DNA from: Chryseobacterium pennipullorum
Lineage (GTDB): Bacteria; Bacteroidota; Bacteroidia; Flavobacteriales; Weeksellaceae
Direction: 5' to 3'
Assembly (NCBI RefSeq): GCF_003384725.1
Contig: NZ_QNVV01000001.1
Span: forward strand, 464,438-528,437
DNA length: 64,000 bases
Shown here: positions 36,759 to 46,365 of the stretch, piece after piece
Layout: each line of letters starts with the position of its first letter
Numbering within the stretch: the first letter of the stretch is position 1
Translations under genes and position numbers: made by a program
Notes under the pieces: model-generated
What the model saw: the letters and a program-made list of their open reading frames with translations, nothing else
Told to the model about the DNA's origin: nothing
Databases searched by the model: none

Positions 36759-38324
36759 TTATTTAGAATCCAGATAATTCTTCAGGTCAGAAATGTTTTT
36801 AATCTTTAATTCCTGCGCCTGTTTTCTCCGCATCATCAAGGCATAAGCATTATTAAATCCCAGTGGCTTCAGCCATTCTATTCCGTATTGTTTCCGGAAT
36901 TCCAGGTTGACATAATCAAAAGTTTTTTCCGGGCTTTTAGAAACGTCTTCAATTGTTTTCTGCGAAGGCTTCAGCAAAACCAAAAGCCCTGTCCCGGTAT
37001 ATTCCGGATAAAAATCAATGGCGTCATTCATCAAAGCATCAAAGCAGATTTTTGTTCCACCCAAACCGGTTTTGGTCTCTACTTTATAGTCAGTGTAGCC
37101 TTCAATGATCATTCTGTAAATTTCGGTAAGAATATACTGTTCACCAAAAATTTTTGATCCGATTTTTATGGTTTGGGTATTTCCTTTGCGTGGCTTTTTG
37201 TATAAATTGGTTTGTACCAGAAAATCCCTGGCAATTTTCTCGGGCGTTTGTTTAAGATAATCGGCTTTATAATTTAGATCGGTCATGATTGAATCATTAA
37301 ATTTACCTGCTAAAAGATTCAATGTTTTTTCTAATTCCGGAAATTTTTCCAGGGTTTTTGTTTTAATGACCGGTGCTGCAAAATACGGTGGAAAAATCTT
37401 CTTATCATCATCCAGGACATACAGATCAAAAGCCTTGATCCTGCCATCGGTAGAATATCCGCTAATCAGATCCAGCTCTTTTTCATAAGCAGCTTTGTAC
37501 ATAATGGCATCGCTGACCACCAGCGGATGTACATCCAGCCCGTACACCGAACGAAGACCGAGATCACCATCCTGCCGCCCCATAAATTCTGGGGTAAAAC
37601 CTGCTTTAAGTTTATTTTCCGAAACGGAATTCAAAAGATAAACGGCTCCCATGATGATTAATACAACAGGAACGATGTATTTTAATTTCTTGATCATCTT
37701 ATAGCTTGATTTCTGTAAAATGGCAATGGTCTGATCTAAAAAAACGGCCAGTAATGCTGCCGGAATTGCTCCGGCAAGGATCATATTTGTATTATTAAGC
37801 GAAATTCCACCAAAAATAAATTCACCCAAACCTCCTGCGGCAACGAATGATGCTAAAGTTGCCACCCCTACATTGATCACCGCTGCCGTTCGTATTCCTG
37901 CGATGATGACAGGCATTGCTAAGGGAATCTGAACTTTGAACAGCAGTTGCCATCTGTTCATTCCCATTGCTTTGGCTGCTTCAATGACCGTGGGATCTAC
38001 TTCTGTGATTCCGGTATAGGTATTTCTGATGATGGGTAAAAGGGCATAGATGAGCAATGCTACGATTGCCGGAGTGGCTCCGATTCCGAAAGCGGGAATC
38101 ATAAACCCCAGCAGAGCAATACTCGGGATGGTCTGTAATATTCCAGCTATTCCCAGGACAGAGCCTGATAATTTTCTTTTTCGGGCAATTAAAATCCCTA
38201 ACGGCAGCCCAACTATGATCGCCAGAAACAGTGATAAAAAAGTAAGCCCAAGATGCTGTACAACCTGAGTGAGCAGTTTTTCGTGCTGCTCTGAAACAAA
38301 CTGCCAAAAATTCTGTTCACTCAT
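36759..38324 (-). CDS. ABC transporter permease fused to substrate-binding domain (EgtU/OpuB type)
   Basis: The 521-residue protein joins a ProW-like permease (residues 1-215; EAAKAMGMNRWQLLFKVQIP is the ATPase-coupling loop) to an OpuAC/OsmX-like binding domain (about 250-521; IKIGSKIFGEQYILTEIYRM, FYPEYTGTGLLVLL). This fused layout is used for quaternary-amine import, and by EgtU for ergothioneine. The ATPase gene overlaps its start by 4 bases and egtB and egtD lie directly upstream in the operon, so ergothioneine, hercynine or another betaine is the likely substrate. The binding-site residues cannot be compared here. Confidence 0.9.
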   Translation of the reverse strand: MSEQNFWQFVSEQHEKLLTQVVQHLGLTFLSLFLAIIVGLPLGILIARKRKLSGSVLGIAGILQTIPSIALLGFMIPAFGIGATPAIVALLIYALLPIIRNTYTGITEVDPTVIEAAKAMGMNRWQLLFKVQIPLAMPVIIAGIRTAAVINVGVATLASFVAAGGLGEFIFGGISLNNTNMILAGAIPAALLAVFLDQTIAILQKSSYKMIKKLKYIVPVVLIIMGAVYLLNSVSENKLKAGFTPEFMGRQDGDLGLRSVYGLDVHPLVVSDAIMYKAAYEKELDLISGYSTDGRIKAFDLYVLDDDKKIFPPYFAAPVIKTKTLEKFPELEKTLNLLAGKFNDSIMTDLNYKADYLKQTPEKIARDFLVQTNLYKKPRKGNTQTIKIGSKIFGEQYILTEIYRMIIEGYTDYKVETKTGLGGTKICFDALMNDAIDFYPEYTGTGLLVLLKPSQKTIEDVSKSPEKTFDYVNLEFRKQYGIEWLKPLGFNNAYALMMRRKQAQELKIKNISDLKNYLDSK

Positions 38325-39247
38325 ACAGTCTGGAATTTTCGGTATTGATTAAAAGCTGTACTTAGATTTTCGTAGTCTTCAGAAAGCAGCTGATCTGCAC
38401 TTAATTGCTGTAGCGCATCCCACACTGTGGTCTGCTCTGACCACTGAAATTTTTCATAAAAGAAGTTATCAGTGCCCAAAGATGGTAGGTCTTTCAGTCT
38501 GGTTACTTTATATTCCAGTAACAGACGGTTTTCCGCAAAGAAATTTTTAACAAAATCATTTTTTGGCTGATACAGCATTTCCTTGGGCGTTCCAGTCTGA
38601 ATAATGTTTCCTTTATCCATCAGACAAATTTTATGACCTAGGTCGAAGGCTTCCTGAACATCATGAGTAACCAAAATAATCGTTTTGTTTTTAAGCTCTT
38701 CCAATGATTTGAATTCTGCATGAATATTGGCTTTAGTGATATTGTCCAGGGCTCCGAAGGGTTCGTCCATCAGTAGAACAGGCGCATCGGCAATCAATGC
38801 CCTGGCAATCCCTACTCTTTGCTGCTGGCCACCACTTAATTCATTAGGAAACCGTGCAAGCACATCATCGGAAAGATGAAGCTTATGCAATAATTCCCGG
38901 GTTCTGGTGTCCGTCTTCTTTTTGTCCCATTTCAGCAAATCAGGAACCACTGCAATATTCTGCTGAATGGTATAATGCGGAAACAATCCGGAATGCTGCA
39001 TCACAAAACCGATTCCCATCCGTACCTCTTCCGCTTTTTGTGACTGGATATTTTGTCCATCGATAGAAATATTCCCGGAGTCTGCTTCAATCAACCGGTT
39101 GATCATTTTCAGTGTTGTGGTTTTTCCGCAGCCGCTTGTTCCCAGTAGCACCAGGATTTCCTGGTCCTCTGCCTGAAAAGATACCCTGTCGACCGCCTTT
39201 TTTCCGTTAAAACTTTTTGAAACCGATTCAACTGTAATCATAGGCAA
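38321..39247 (-). CDS. ABC transporter ATPase (EgtV/OpuCA-like)
   Basis: The 308-residue protein has Walker A LGTSGCGKTTTLK, the signature LSGGQQQRVGIARAL, Walker B VLLMDEPFGALD and the H-loop LVTHDVQEA. It is of the quaternary-amine uptake type. A short C-terminal extension of about 60 residues is present but full tandem CBS domains are not. Its stop overlaps the start of the permease/binding gene by 4 bases, and egtB ends 3 bases upstream, so it is tightly embedded in the ergothioneine unit. Confidence 0.93.
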   Translation of the reverse strand: MPMITVESVSKSFNGKKAVDRVSFQAEDQEILVLLGTSGCGKTTTLKMINRLIEADSGNISIDGQNIQSQKAEEVRMGIGFVMQHSGLFPHYTIQQNIAVVPDLLKWDKKKTDTRTRELLHKLHLSDDVLARFPNELSGGQQQRVGIARALIADAPVLLMDEPFGALDNITKANIHAEFKSLEELKNKTIILVTHDVQEAFDLGHKICLMDKGNIIQTGTPKEMLYQPKNDFVKNFFAENRLLLEYKVTRLKDLPSLGTDNFFYEKFQWSEQTTVWDALQQLSADQLLSEDYENLSTAFNQYRKFQTV

Positions 39248-39250
39248 AAA

Positions 39251-40450
39251 TTATTGAGCAAGTCTGATTCCCGTAAACTGCCACTGTAACTGAGTCGGAA
39301 AAAAATTCCGGTAGGTATTTCTGCTGTGCCCGTGAGGGGTAGCCACAGAAGCACCACGCAGCACCATCTGGTTGATCATAAATTTCCCGTTATACTCTCC
39401 TACAGCTCCTGCTTCTTTTTTATATCCCGGATAGGCAAGATAGGCAGAATTGGTCCATTCCCAGCGTTTCCCCCATTCAAAGTGTTCTGATGCCACTTCC
39501 CATTCAGCTTCAGTTGGCAGACGTTTTCCTTTCCAGGAGGCAAAAGCTGAAGCTTCGAAAAAACTGATATGGCAAACCGCTTCCTCACGGTCGATTTCCT
39601 GTAAGCCGCTTAAGGTGTAATTCATCCATTTTCCATCAACGAAATGCCAGTACAAGGGAGATTTTACATTGTTTTGCCGCACCCAGTCCCATCCTTCAGC
39701 GTGCCAGTGACGGAAATCCTGATATCCTCCGGCCTCAATAAATTCTAAGTATTCCCTGTTCGTCACCATTTGAGTACAGATTTCAAAATCATTCAGGTAC
39801 ACTTTATGCCTGCCCAGCTCATTATCGAAACAGAAGCCTTCCCCCTCAAAACCGATTTCATAAATTCCTTCTGAAAAACGGATCATTTCCGGGCTTTCAG
39901 CTTTTTTCTTTTGTAAACTATGGTCCTTTTTGTATGCAGGAAATAACGGATTGTGACCTAAAATATATTTAATGTCTGTCAATAATAATTCCTGATGCTG
40001 CTGTTCGTGGTTTAAACCCAATTCAAGAAGTGATTCCAGTGATTCTGTAAGGGATCCGCTTTGGAGAAATTCATCCATCTTTTGATCTACATATTCACGG
40101 TATTTAAAAACATCTGAAACAGAAGGCCGGCTGAGATTTCCTCTATCTGTGCGGATCACGCGCGCTCCGATGGTTTCGTAATAAGAGTTGAACACAAAAT
40201 TATACTGCGAATCAAAAACTTCGTAGTCCGGACAATTAGGCTGTAAAATAAAGGTTTCAAAAAACCAGGTGGTATGCCCCAGATGCCACTTCGGGGGACT
40301 CACATCAACGACCGGCTGAACAACATAATCTTCAATTTCCAGAGGCCTGCAAATTTCTACGGAATGGTTCCTGATGTCCGCATATTTTTTGATCCAGTTT
40401 TTATGAGAAATTGCTTTTGAAAGTAATGCATCTTTTTTCATAACATTCAT
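39251..40450 (-). CDS. egtB: Ergothioneine synthase EgtB (hercynine sulfoxide synthase)
   Basis: The 399-residue protein has an N-terminal DinB-like part with iron ligands in WHLGH (residues 55-59) and HEQQHQE (148-154), and a C-terminal formylglycine-generating-enzyme-like domain (CTQMVTNREYLEFIEAGGYQ, LPTEAEWEVASEH, VLRGASVATP, YRNFFP). EgtB uses non-haem iron and oxygen to join hercynine with a thiol donor to give a sulfoxide. No egtA or egtC gene lies next to it, which suggests that it uses cysteine directly rather than gamma-glutamylcysteine; this is inference. It begins 8 bases after egtD. Confidence 0.93.
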   Translation of the reverse strand: MNVMKKDALLSKAISHKNWIKKYADIRNHSVEICRPLEIEDYVVQPVVDVSPPKWHLGHTTWFFETFILQPNCPDYEVFDSQYNFVFNSYYETIGARVIRTDRGNLSRPSVSDVFKYREYVDQKMDEFLQSGSLTESLESLLELGLNHEQQHQELLLTDIKYILGHNPLFPAYKKDHSLQKKKAESPEMIRFSEGIYEIGFEGEGFCFDNELGRHKVYLNDFEICTQMVTNREYLEFIEAGGYQDFRHWHAEGWDWVRQNNVKSPLYWHFVDGKWMNYTLSGLQEIDREEAVCHISFFEASAFASWKGKRLPTEAEWEVASEHFEWGKRWEWTNSAYLAYPGYKKEAGAVGEYNGKFMINQMVLRGASVATPHGHSRNTYRNFFPTQLQWQFTGIRLAQ

Positions 40451-40458
40451 TTTTAAAA

Positions 40459-41439
40459 TTACACCATCCAGATAGAATCTACAAACCAGTTTTTTGAATC
40501 TTTAATTTCACTAAGAATATGAAATCCGGAATCTACAGCCAGTTGACGGATATCCTGTTGAGAAAACTTTTGAGAGATTTCCACGGATACAAGTTCGTTT
40601 TCTTTGAAGCGAAACACTTGCTTACTGATATGGACGTCCTGGTCACAAAGACTTACCAGAAAGCTCCTGCAGGCTCCTGAAACCGGATCGTACATTTGAT
40701 AATGCTCAAAATTTTCCACCTTGAAATCAGCATCCAGTTCCCTGTTGATTCTTGTGAGAAGATTAAGATTGAACGAGGCTGTAATTCCTGCAGGATCATT
40801 ATATGCTGCCAGAATAGTATTTGGATTCTTCTTCAGATCAAAGCCTACCAGAAGCAAATCTCCCGGATTTAGCCTGTTTTTTATTCCATTACAAAATTGT
40901 CCCGCTTCTTCAACTTCCATATTTCCAATGTTTCCCCCTAAGAAGAGGACGACTTTTTTTCTTTTTGAAAGACCGGTTGCTTTATCAAGCATTTCAAAAT
41001 ATTCACCTTCCAAAGGCAAAATTTCTAATCCGGGAAGCTTTTTATTGAGATTTTCCTGTAAAACAGAAAGAATATTCCCCGAAATATCGATGGGCATATA
41101 CGTAAAATCTGTTCCTTTTTCAAGTAAGTTTTGAAGCAGATAAGATGATTTCATAGCATCACCGGCACCCAATTCTATCAGGTCAAAAGATTCATTGATA
41201 TTGGAAATTGCCTTTACAAGTTCTTCTGCTTTATTTTGAAATATATCCAGTTCACATTGGGTAAGATAATACTCGGGCATTGCCATGATCTGCTGAAAAA
41301 GCCGATCACCCGTTTTATCATAAAAATATTTTGAGGGTAATTTTTTAGGCTCGGCGGATAAGCCTTCCAGAACGTCCGGACGGAAACTTCCGGTATCGTC
41401 ATCACTAAGTTGAACCTTTTGTTTTAACTGTATATTCAT
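40459..41439 (-). CDS. egtD: L-histidine N(alpha)-methyltransferase EgtD
   Basis: The 326-residue protein matches EgtD throughout: PKKLPSKYFYDKTGDRLFQQ, MPEYYLTQCELDIF, the SAM-binding LIELGAGDAMKSSYLL near residue 82, DISGNIL, and FLGGNIGNM. It trimethylates histidine to hercynine, the first step of ergothioneine synthesis. It is the first gene of the five-gene unit egtD-egtB-ATPase-permease/binding-PatB. No TAnnTTTG element is clear upstream (41440-41655). Confidence 0.94.
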   Translation of the reverse strand: MNIQLKQKVQLSDDDTGSFRPDVLEGLSAEPKKLPSKYFYDKTGDRLFQQIMAMPEYYLTQCELDIFQNKAEELVKAISNINESFDLIELGAGDAMKSSYLLQNLLEKGTDFTYMPIDISGNILSVLQENLNKKLPGLEILPLEGEYFEMLDKATGLSKRKKVVLFLGGNIGNMEVEEAGQFCNGIKNRLNPGDLLLVGFDLKKNPNTILAAYNDPAGITASFNLNLLTRINRELDADFKVENFEHYQMYDPVSGACRSFLVSLCDQDVHISKQVFRFKENELVSVEISQKFSQQDIRQLAVDSGFHILSEIKDSKNWFVDSIWMV

Positions 41440-41655
41440 ATTTTATATTTTGTGTTGGTTTTAAGTAGCTGCAACTATCTTGCCGCCACGGGAACTATTT
41501 TCTATCAACCTACAGGATTCCAGAAATTCATTCTATTTAAAGATAGGATTTATTTATGATTTCATCCACCCCATTCAGTTCTATTCATGAAACCGTTATA
41601 TTTTAAAACCGGATCCAGATCTTACAGTTAAAAAGTTACGACCAGGGTAAACCTT

Positions 41656-42345
41656 TTACTTTTTGTTTCCGGTGAGTTTTTTAAAAACAAAAATATTCAG
41701 TAAAAACTGGCTGTAGCCATATACTGCATCTTCAACAGGAATAGTGGTCATTCTGATTCCCAAAAACTCATCGGGATTATAATTGACCACCGGTGAGGGA
41801 ATGAGAGATCCTGTCAGTATTCCGTTGACTGCGAAAAATCCGGGCATCAGAACCAGATACACAAAACTGGCTTTGCCGATCCATTCTTTTTCAGCCACAA
41901 AATGAAGATAGCATAATGTGAGTATCGTTACGATGACCGTCAACAGGGTATATAATCTTTCGTAATAGAGAAGCCCCACAACACTGAGCACAATAACGGC
42001 TGTAAATACAATCAGGTTATTGAAGGCACCCGCCCAGTCAAGCTTATAAAACTTATCCAGGCAATAGTAGGTAAAAACACAGGCAAACGGAATGCAGTAA
42101 AAAAACAGCCATTCTTCAACAGGAAGTCCGGCAATCTTAACGCCCAACGTATATTTGAGATCAAACCACCACACTCCTCTTCCGGTGAACCATATATCCC
42201 AGAGAATAAAGGGAACCGCCACAATGGTAGAGGAAATTAAAAACTTTCCGAAAAGTTTATGAAACTGGATCCTCCTGTCAAAAGAAGCTAAAAAGCAGAT
42301 AATGACAGTGAAAAAGTTGATCAGTAAGTAAGTATATTGCATCAT
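41656..42345 (-). CDS. Lycopene cyclase (CrtY c/d type)
   Basis: The 229-residue protein has about seven membrane segments and two copies of the cyclase-domain motif: LPVEEWLFFYCIPF near residue 75 and IPVEDAVYGYSQF near 202. This corresponds to a fusion of the two small subunits of heterodimeric lycopene cyclases. It converts lycopene to beta-carotene. It overlaps crtZ by 4 bases and is the last gene of the carotenoid operon. Confidence 0.88.
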   Translation of the reverse strand: MMQYTYLLINFFTVIICFLASFDRRIQFHKLFGKFLISSTIVAVPFILWDIWFTGRGVWWFDLKYTLGVKIAGLPVEEWLFFYCIPFACVFTYYCLDKFYKLDWAGAFNNLIVFTAVIVLSVVGLLYYERLYTLLTVIVTILTLCYLHFVAEKEWIGKASFVYLVLMPGFFAVNGILTGSLIPSPVVNYNPDEFLGIRMTTIPVEDAVYGYSQFLLNIFVFKKLTGNKK

Positions 42346-42794
42346 TTCTTATTGAAATACATTTTAAAATATTTAACAGGAACCCATAAAAAACCGAAGC
42401 ATTCTCCTTTTTCTTTCCCCAAATGCTTATGATGCTGCTTGTGAGCCCGTCTTATCGCAAGGAAATAGGGGTTTGTGGTTTTTGTAAAAATCTTTGCCCG
42501 TTGATGAATAAATATATCGTGAACAAAGAAATAGGCCATTCCGTAAAGGCTTATACCCAATCCGATAAAAAACCAATAGCTGAAATCCTGCTTTACGCCA
42601 AGATATAATAAAGCGATAGCCGGGCTGGCAAAGATGAAAAAGAACAGATCATTCCTTTCCAGTTTTCCATCATGGCTATGATCATGGTGATCGCGGTGTA
42701 ACCCCCAGAGAAATCCATGCATAATATATCGGTGGATCAGCCATGTAGCTCCTTCCATAGAAACAAATACAGTCAAAACAATCAGAAAATTCAT
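42342..42794 (-). CDS. crtZ: Beta-carotene hydroxylase
   Basis: The protein has the His clusters of membrane di-iron hydroxylases: HRYIMHGFLWGLHRDHH (residues 21-37), HDIFIHQR and RRAHKQHHKH. It would hydroxylate beta-carotene to zeaxanthin. The start at 42794 (MNFLIVLTVF) is preferred over 42824 because it lies 1 base beyond the stop codon of the upstream SRPBCC gene and gives the usual N-terminus. Confidence 0.9.
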   Translation of the reverse strand: MNFLIVLTVFVSMEGATWLIHRYIMHGFLWGLHRDHHDHSHDGKLERNDLFFFIFASPAIALLYLGVKQDFSYWFFIGLGISLYGMAYFFVHDIFIHQRAKIFTKTTNPYFLAIRRAHKQHHKHLGKEKGECFGFLWVPVKYFKMYFNKK

Positions 42795-42795
42795 A

Positions 42796-43260
42796 CTAAT
42801 GGTGTGTGCTGTTAAAAAGATCATCCAATACCCTGTACCTGAAGTCGAAAATACTTTTGAGCTTTTCTTTTACAAATAACTGATGGGCTATCCTGCCAAA
42901 AATCCCCAGTGGCAGCTCATAGTCCACCGTATCTTTCATTAAAACCCCTTTTTCGTTGGGAATGAACTCATGAAAGTGGTTCCAGTATTTGTACGGGCCT
43001 TCCTTCTGAAAGTCTGTGAAACTTTTATAATCATCCACCTGGCTGATCACGGTCTTCCACCGCATCGGGATTCCCAACAGAGGAGAAACCCTGTACTCTA
43101 TTTCCATGCCCTTAAAAACAGGCTCATTCTTATCCGACAGCACCACAAAATTCATGCTTTCCGGAGTGATCTCAGATAAATTATGCGGGGACGAGAAAAA
43201 CGTCCATGCTGTTTCCCTGTCACAACTCAATTGCTGTTCTCTGTACAATCTGTATCTCAT
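42796..43260 (-). CDS. SRPBCC-superfamily protein of the carotenoid operon
   Basis: The 154-residue protein has the START/SRPBCC pattern: an N-terminal strand YREQQLSCDRETAWTFFSSP, then NLSEITPESMNF, MRWKTVISQVDDY, and a C-terminal helix LKSIFDFRYRVLDDLF. The fold binds hydrophobic ligands. It sits between crtB and crtZ in the operon, spaced 1 base from crtZ. A carotenoid-intermediate carrier or quality-control role is possible; no enzymatic motif is visible. Confidence 0.8.
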   Translation of the reverse strand: MRYRLYREQQLSCDRETAWTFFSSPHNLSEITPESMNFVVLSDKNEPVFKGMEIEYRVSPLLGIPMRWKTVISQVDDYKSFTDFQKEGPYKYWNHFHEFIPNEKGVLMKDTVDYELPLGIFGRIAHQLFVKEKLKSIFDFRYRVLDDLFNSTHH

Positions 43261-43316
43261 TGTTTTTTTATTGATTATTACTGACCATCATCCACAGTAT
43301 TTTTCTCATTAAGCAT

Positions 43317-44153
43317 TTACAAATAGGCAGATTTATACCGTATATAACTTTTGAACGCCACCAATATTTTCTGTGAATTGGCGATTCGTACCCTTTGCTG
43401 TAAAATGTGATGAGAGCTGGTCTTTTTTATTTTTTCAAACAGTAACAGATAGTACCGGTAGGCGAGATAAACTCCAAAAATAGATGAACCGGGCAGTCTT
43501 CTAATTCCCTGTAATGCTTCTTTAAACTCTTCTTCAATTTCCTGTTCAATCTGAACTTTTGCCCTGTTATCAAATACAGACATATTCACAGCCGGGAAAT
43601 AAGTACGTCCCAGCACCTGATAATCATCCTTCAGATCCCGTAAAAAATTGACCTTCTGAAAAGCCGAGCCGAGCTTCATCGCAAATGGCTTAAGTTCCTC
43701 ATATTGCTGCTTATTTCCTCCGGTAAAGATTTGCAGGCACATAAGACCCACCACTTCTGCAGATCCATAGATGTACTCATTGTACAGATCAGAATTGTAA
43801 TCTACCCTTTGCAGATCCATTTCCATGCTGTGTAAAAACTGATTGATAAGCTGAATATCAATATCATACTGACGGACTGTTTCCTGAAATGAGTGCAGAA
43901 TGGGATTGAGCGATATGCCCTCTTCCAGCGCGTGGTACGTTTCAGTCTTTAATCTATGCAGAAGCTTTTCTTTATCGTAGTGATGAAAACTGTCAACGAT
44001 CTCATCTGCAAGGCGTACATATCCATATACCGCATAAATAGCAGGTCTTATGGACGGCTTCAAAGCCAATATTCCTAATGAAAAACTGGTACTGTATTTT
44101 TGTGTGGTGTACTTACTGACCTCGTAAGACAGCTCATCAAACAATTTTTTCAT
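43317..44153 (-). CDS. crtB: Phytoene synthase
   Basis: The 278-residue protein has the two Asp-rich motifs of trans-isoprenyl diphosphate synthases: DEIVD (residues 50-54) and NFLRDLKDDYQVLGR near 195, the latter with RTYFP following. It condenses two geranylgeranyl diphosphates to phytoene. It starts 1 base after crtI in the same operon. Confidence 0.94.
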   Translation of the reverse strand: MKKLFDELSYEVSKYTTQKYSTSFSLGILALKPSIRPAIYAVYGYVRLADEIVDSFHHYDKEKLLHRLKTETYHALEEGISLNPILHSFQETVRQYDIDIQLINQFLHSMEMDLQRVDYNSDLYNEYIYGSAEVVGLMCLQIFTGGNKQQYEELKPFAMKLGSAFQKVNFLRDLKDDYQVLGRTYFPAVNMSVFDNRAKVQIEQEIEEEFKEALQGIRRLPGSSIFGVYLAYRYYLLLFEKIKKTSSHHILQQRVRIANSQKILVAFKSYIRYKSAYL

Positions 44154-44154
44154 A

Positions 44155-45645
44155 TTATTTTATTTTTAGTTTACTGACTTCTGCGGCGACGATTTTCCCC
44201 GAAATTACCGATGGCGGCACTCCGGGTCCCGGAACGGTTAACTGACCGGTATAAAAAAGATTTTTGATTTTTTTATTTCTTATCGTGGGTTTCAAAACAG
44301 CAGTTTGTGATAAAGTATTAGACAGTCCGTAGGCATTTCCCTGATACGCATTATAATCCGAAATAAAATCGCTGACACAGTAGCTTCTTTTGTATTCGAA
44401 TCGGGAAATAAGATCAGCTTCGCCTGTATGTTTTTCTATTCTTCCGATCATTTCTGTCAGGTATTTTTCCCTGGTGGCCTCATCATCATGTATGCCTGGT
44501 GCCAGAGGTAAGAGCAGGAAAAGATTTTCACAACCGTCAGGGGCTACATCCGGATCTGTTTTAGAAGGGCAGCATGCATAAAAGAGAGGCTTGGACGGCC
44601 ATTTTTTATTTTTATAAATACAGTCTATATGATCATCCAGTTCATTTTCGAAAAACAGGGTATGGTGTTTGAGATGAGGAATTTTTCCTTTTACTCCCAG
44701 GTAATAAATAAGGCAGGAAGGGGCCAATGTTCGGGATTCCCAATACGCATTATTATAATTTCTGAGTGACTTCGGAATTAATGTTTCTGTATGCTGATAA
44801 TCGGATGAGGCTATAACGGCATCAAATTCATGGTCCTTCCCATCTATCGTGATGGATGTAACCTTTCCATTATCTGTATTTATTTTCCGGACGTCGTGAT
44901 TGAAGTGAAAGATGACGCCCTGTTGCTCTGCGACCTTCTTCATCGCAAGAACAAGCTGATAAAAGCCTCCCATCGGATATTTTGTTCCCAACACATAGCC
45001 GCCATAATTCATCAGGCTGTACAACGCAGGAATATTTTGTGGTGAAGCTCCCAGAAATATCACCGGAAATTCCATCAGGGATCTGAGCTTTGGATCAGAA
45101 AAATAGCCGGATACATATTTTCTGAAATTGCTTAGAAGATCAAGTTTCACCGCACTGGCTGCGATCTTTAAAGAAGCAAATTCCAGCCAGCTGTAACAGG
45201 GCTTGGTCACAAAATCCCGCATTCCCACCTCGTATTTATACTGAGCAGACTGCATGAATCGATCATACTGCCGGCCGGCTCCGGGCTCTGTTTTTTCAAA
45301 TAATTCACGGATTTCATCATTTTTCTGGGGAATGGCAATTTTTTCTTCTGAGAAAACCATTTCAAACTGAGGGTCCAGGGAGACCAGTTTAAAAAAATCA
45401 TCAGCTTCCACTCCAAAATCCTGAAAAAATCCTTCCATAATATCATGCATCCAATACCAGCTGGGACCCATATCAAAAACATATCCTTCTTCAGTTTTAA
45501 ATTGTCTTGCCCGTCCCCCTGGCTGATGATGTTTTTCAAATACATGCACTTCATTACCCGACTTTGCAGCATAGGCAGCAGCAGACAATCCGGAAAATCC
45601 GGAACCTATGACGGCTATTCTCTTTTTTATGTTTTCAGTACTCAT
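44155..45645 (-). CDS. crtI: Phytoene desaturase
   Basis: The 496-residue protein has the FAD motif GSGFSG (14-19) followed by VHVFEKHHQPGGRARQF, the CrtI-type DMGPSWYWM, and the C-terminal signature LFYTGQLTVPGPGVPPS. It converts phytoene to lycopene by successive desaturation. It lies 42 bases downstream of the MarR gene and directly upstream of crtB. Confidence 0.95.
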   Translation of the reverse strand: MSTENIKKRIAVIGSGFSGLSAAAYAAKSGNEVHVFEKHHQPGGRARQFKTEEGYVFDMGPSWYWMHDIMEGFFQDFGVEADDFFKLVSLDPQFEMVFSEEKIAIPQKNDEIRELFEKTEPGAGRQYDRFMQSAQYKYEVGMRDFVTKPCYSWLEFASLKIAASAVKLDLLSNFRKYVSGYFSDPKLRSLMEFPVIFLGASPQNIPALYSLMNYGGYVLGTKYPMGGFYQLVLAMKKVAEQQGVIFHFNHDVRKINTDNGKVTSITIDGKDHEFDAVIASSDYQHTETLIPKSLRNYNNAYWESRTLAPSCLIYYLGVKGKIPHLKHHTLFFENELDDHIDCIYKNKKWPSKPLFYACCPSKTDPDVAPDGCENLFLLLPLAPGIHDDEATREKYLTEMIGRIEKHTGEADLISRFEYKRSYCVSDFISDYNAYQGNAYGLSNTLSQTAVLKPTIRNKKIKNLFYTGQLTVPGPGVPPSVISGKIVAAEVSKLKIK

Positions 45646-45687
45646 TATTATTTTTTTGATCGTTTAGCAGGTACTTTTGCTACTTAT

Positions 45688-46347
45688 TCAGTTCAGTTTT
45701 TTATAGGCGGCGTCCAATAAATCCATTGCCTGCAGATTCATACAATAAAGAGAATAATGGAAGTAATCCAGTTTTGAGAGTAAGGCAATCAGCAGCATTT
45801 GTTCAGAATGCGTTAGGTTTCCAATGACGGCACGGGAGGCCTTCCTGATTTCATCCATATGCTGGTCTAATACGCTAAGCCCTTTCTCCGTAATGCGGAT
45901 ATGTCTGATCCTCTTGTCTTGCTCAGAAACAGTCTGTTCAGCCCAGCCTTTATGAATCAGACGATTGATAATAAGCATACCAGCAGGTTTTTCTTGTACA
46001 TTATGTCTTATCAATTCCATTTTTGACATAGCCCCCACAGATCTCAGACTTATAAGATAAATGAAATCGTCCTGGCTTGAGAACCCTGAGCCGGCCATTG
46101 CCGATCTGGAGTATGATTTTGCATATCTACCCATTCTTACCAATAAAGTATTAATGACACTGTCTGAACTCCTTCCCATCTCCTTTCCCAACCAGTGAGG
46201 CTCTTCAGATACAGAATCCTCCTGACGGAAAGCATTAACCCATTCTGTAAATCCCTGAAGGTCGTTGCCATATGAAGCATTACCGTTATTCTCTTCCATG
46301 AACTGCCGGACAAGTTCAACAATTGGTTTCAAAAGATTAAAATTCAT
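45688..46347 (-). CDS. MarR-family regulator of the carotenoid operon
   Basis: The protein has a winged helix typical of MarR: LRSVGAMSKMELIRHNVQEK, INRLIHKGWAEQTVSEQDKR with the wing DKRIRHIRITEKG, and a C-terminal dimer helix. It is the first gene ahead of crtI (42 bases), so it may both lead and regulate the operon. The start at 46347 (MNFNLLKPIVEL) is preferred: the longer frame from 46407 would be read through a perfect inverted repeat and the promoter element. Confidence 0.85.
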   Translation of the reverse strand: MNFNLLKPIVELVRQFMEENNGNASYGNDLQGFTEWVNAFRQEDSVSEEPHWLGKEMGRSSDSVINTLLVRMGRYAKSYSRSAMAGSGFSSQDDFIYLISLRSVGAMSKMELIRHNVQEKPAGMLIINRLIHKGWAEQTVSEQDKRIRHIRITEKGLSVLDQHMDEIRKASRAVIGNLTHSEQMLLIALLSKLDYFHYSLYCMNLQAMDLLDAAYKKLN

Positions 46348-46365
46348 ATTTTTAAACTTGGTATA

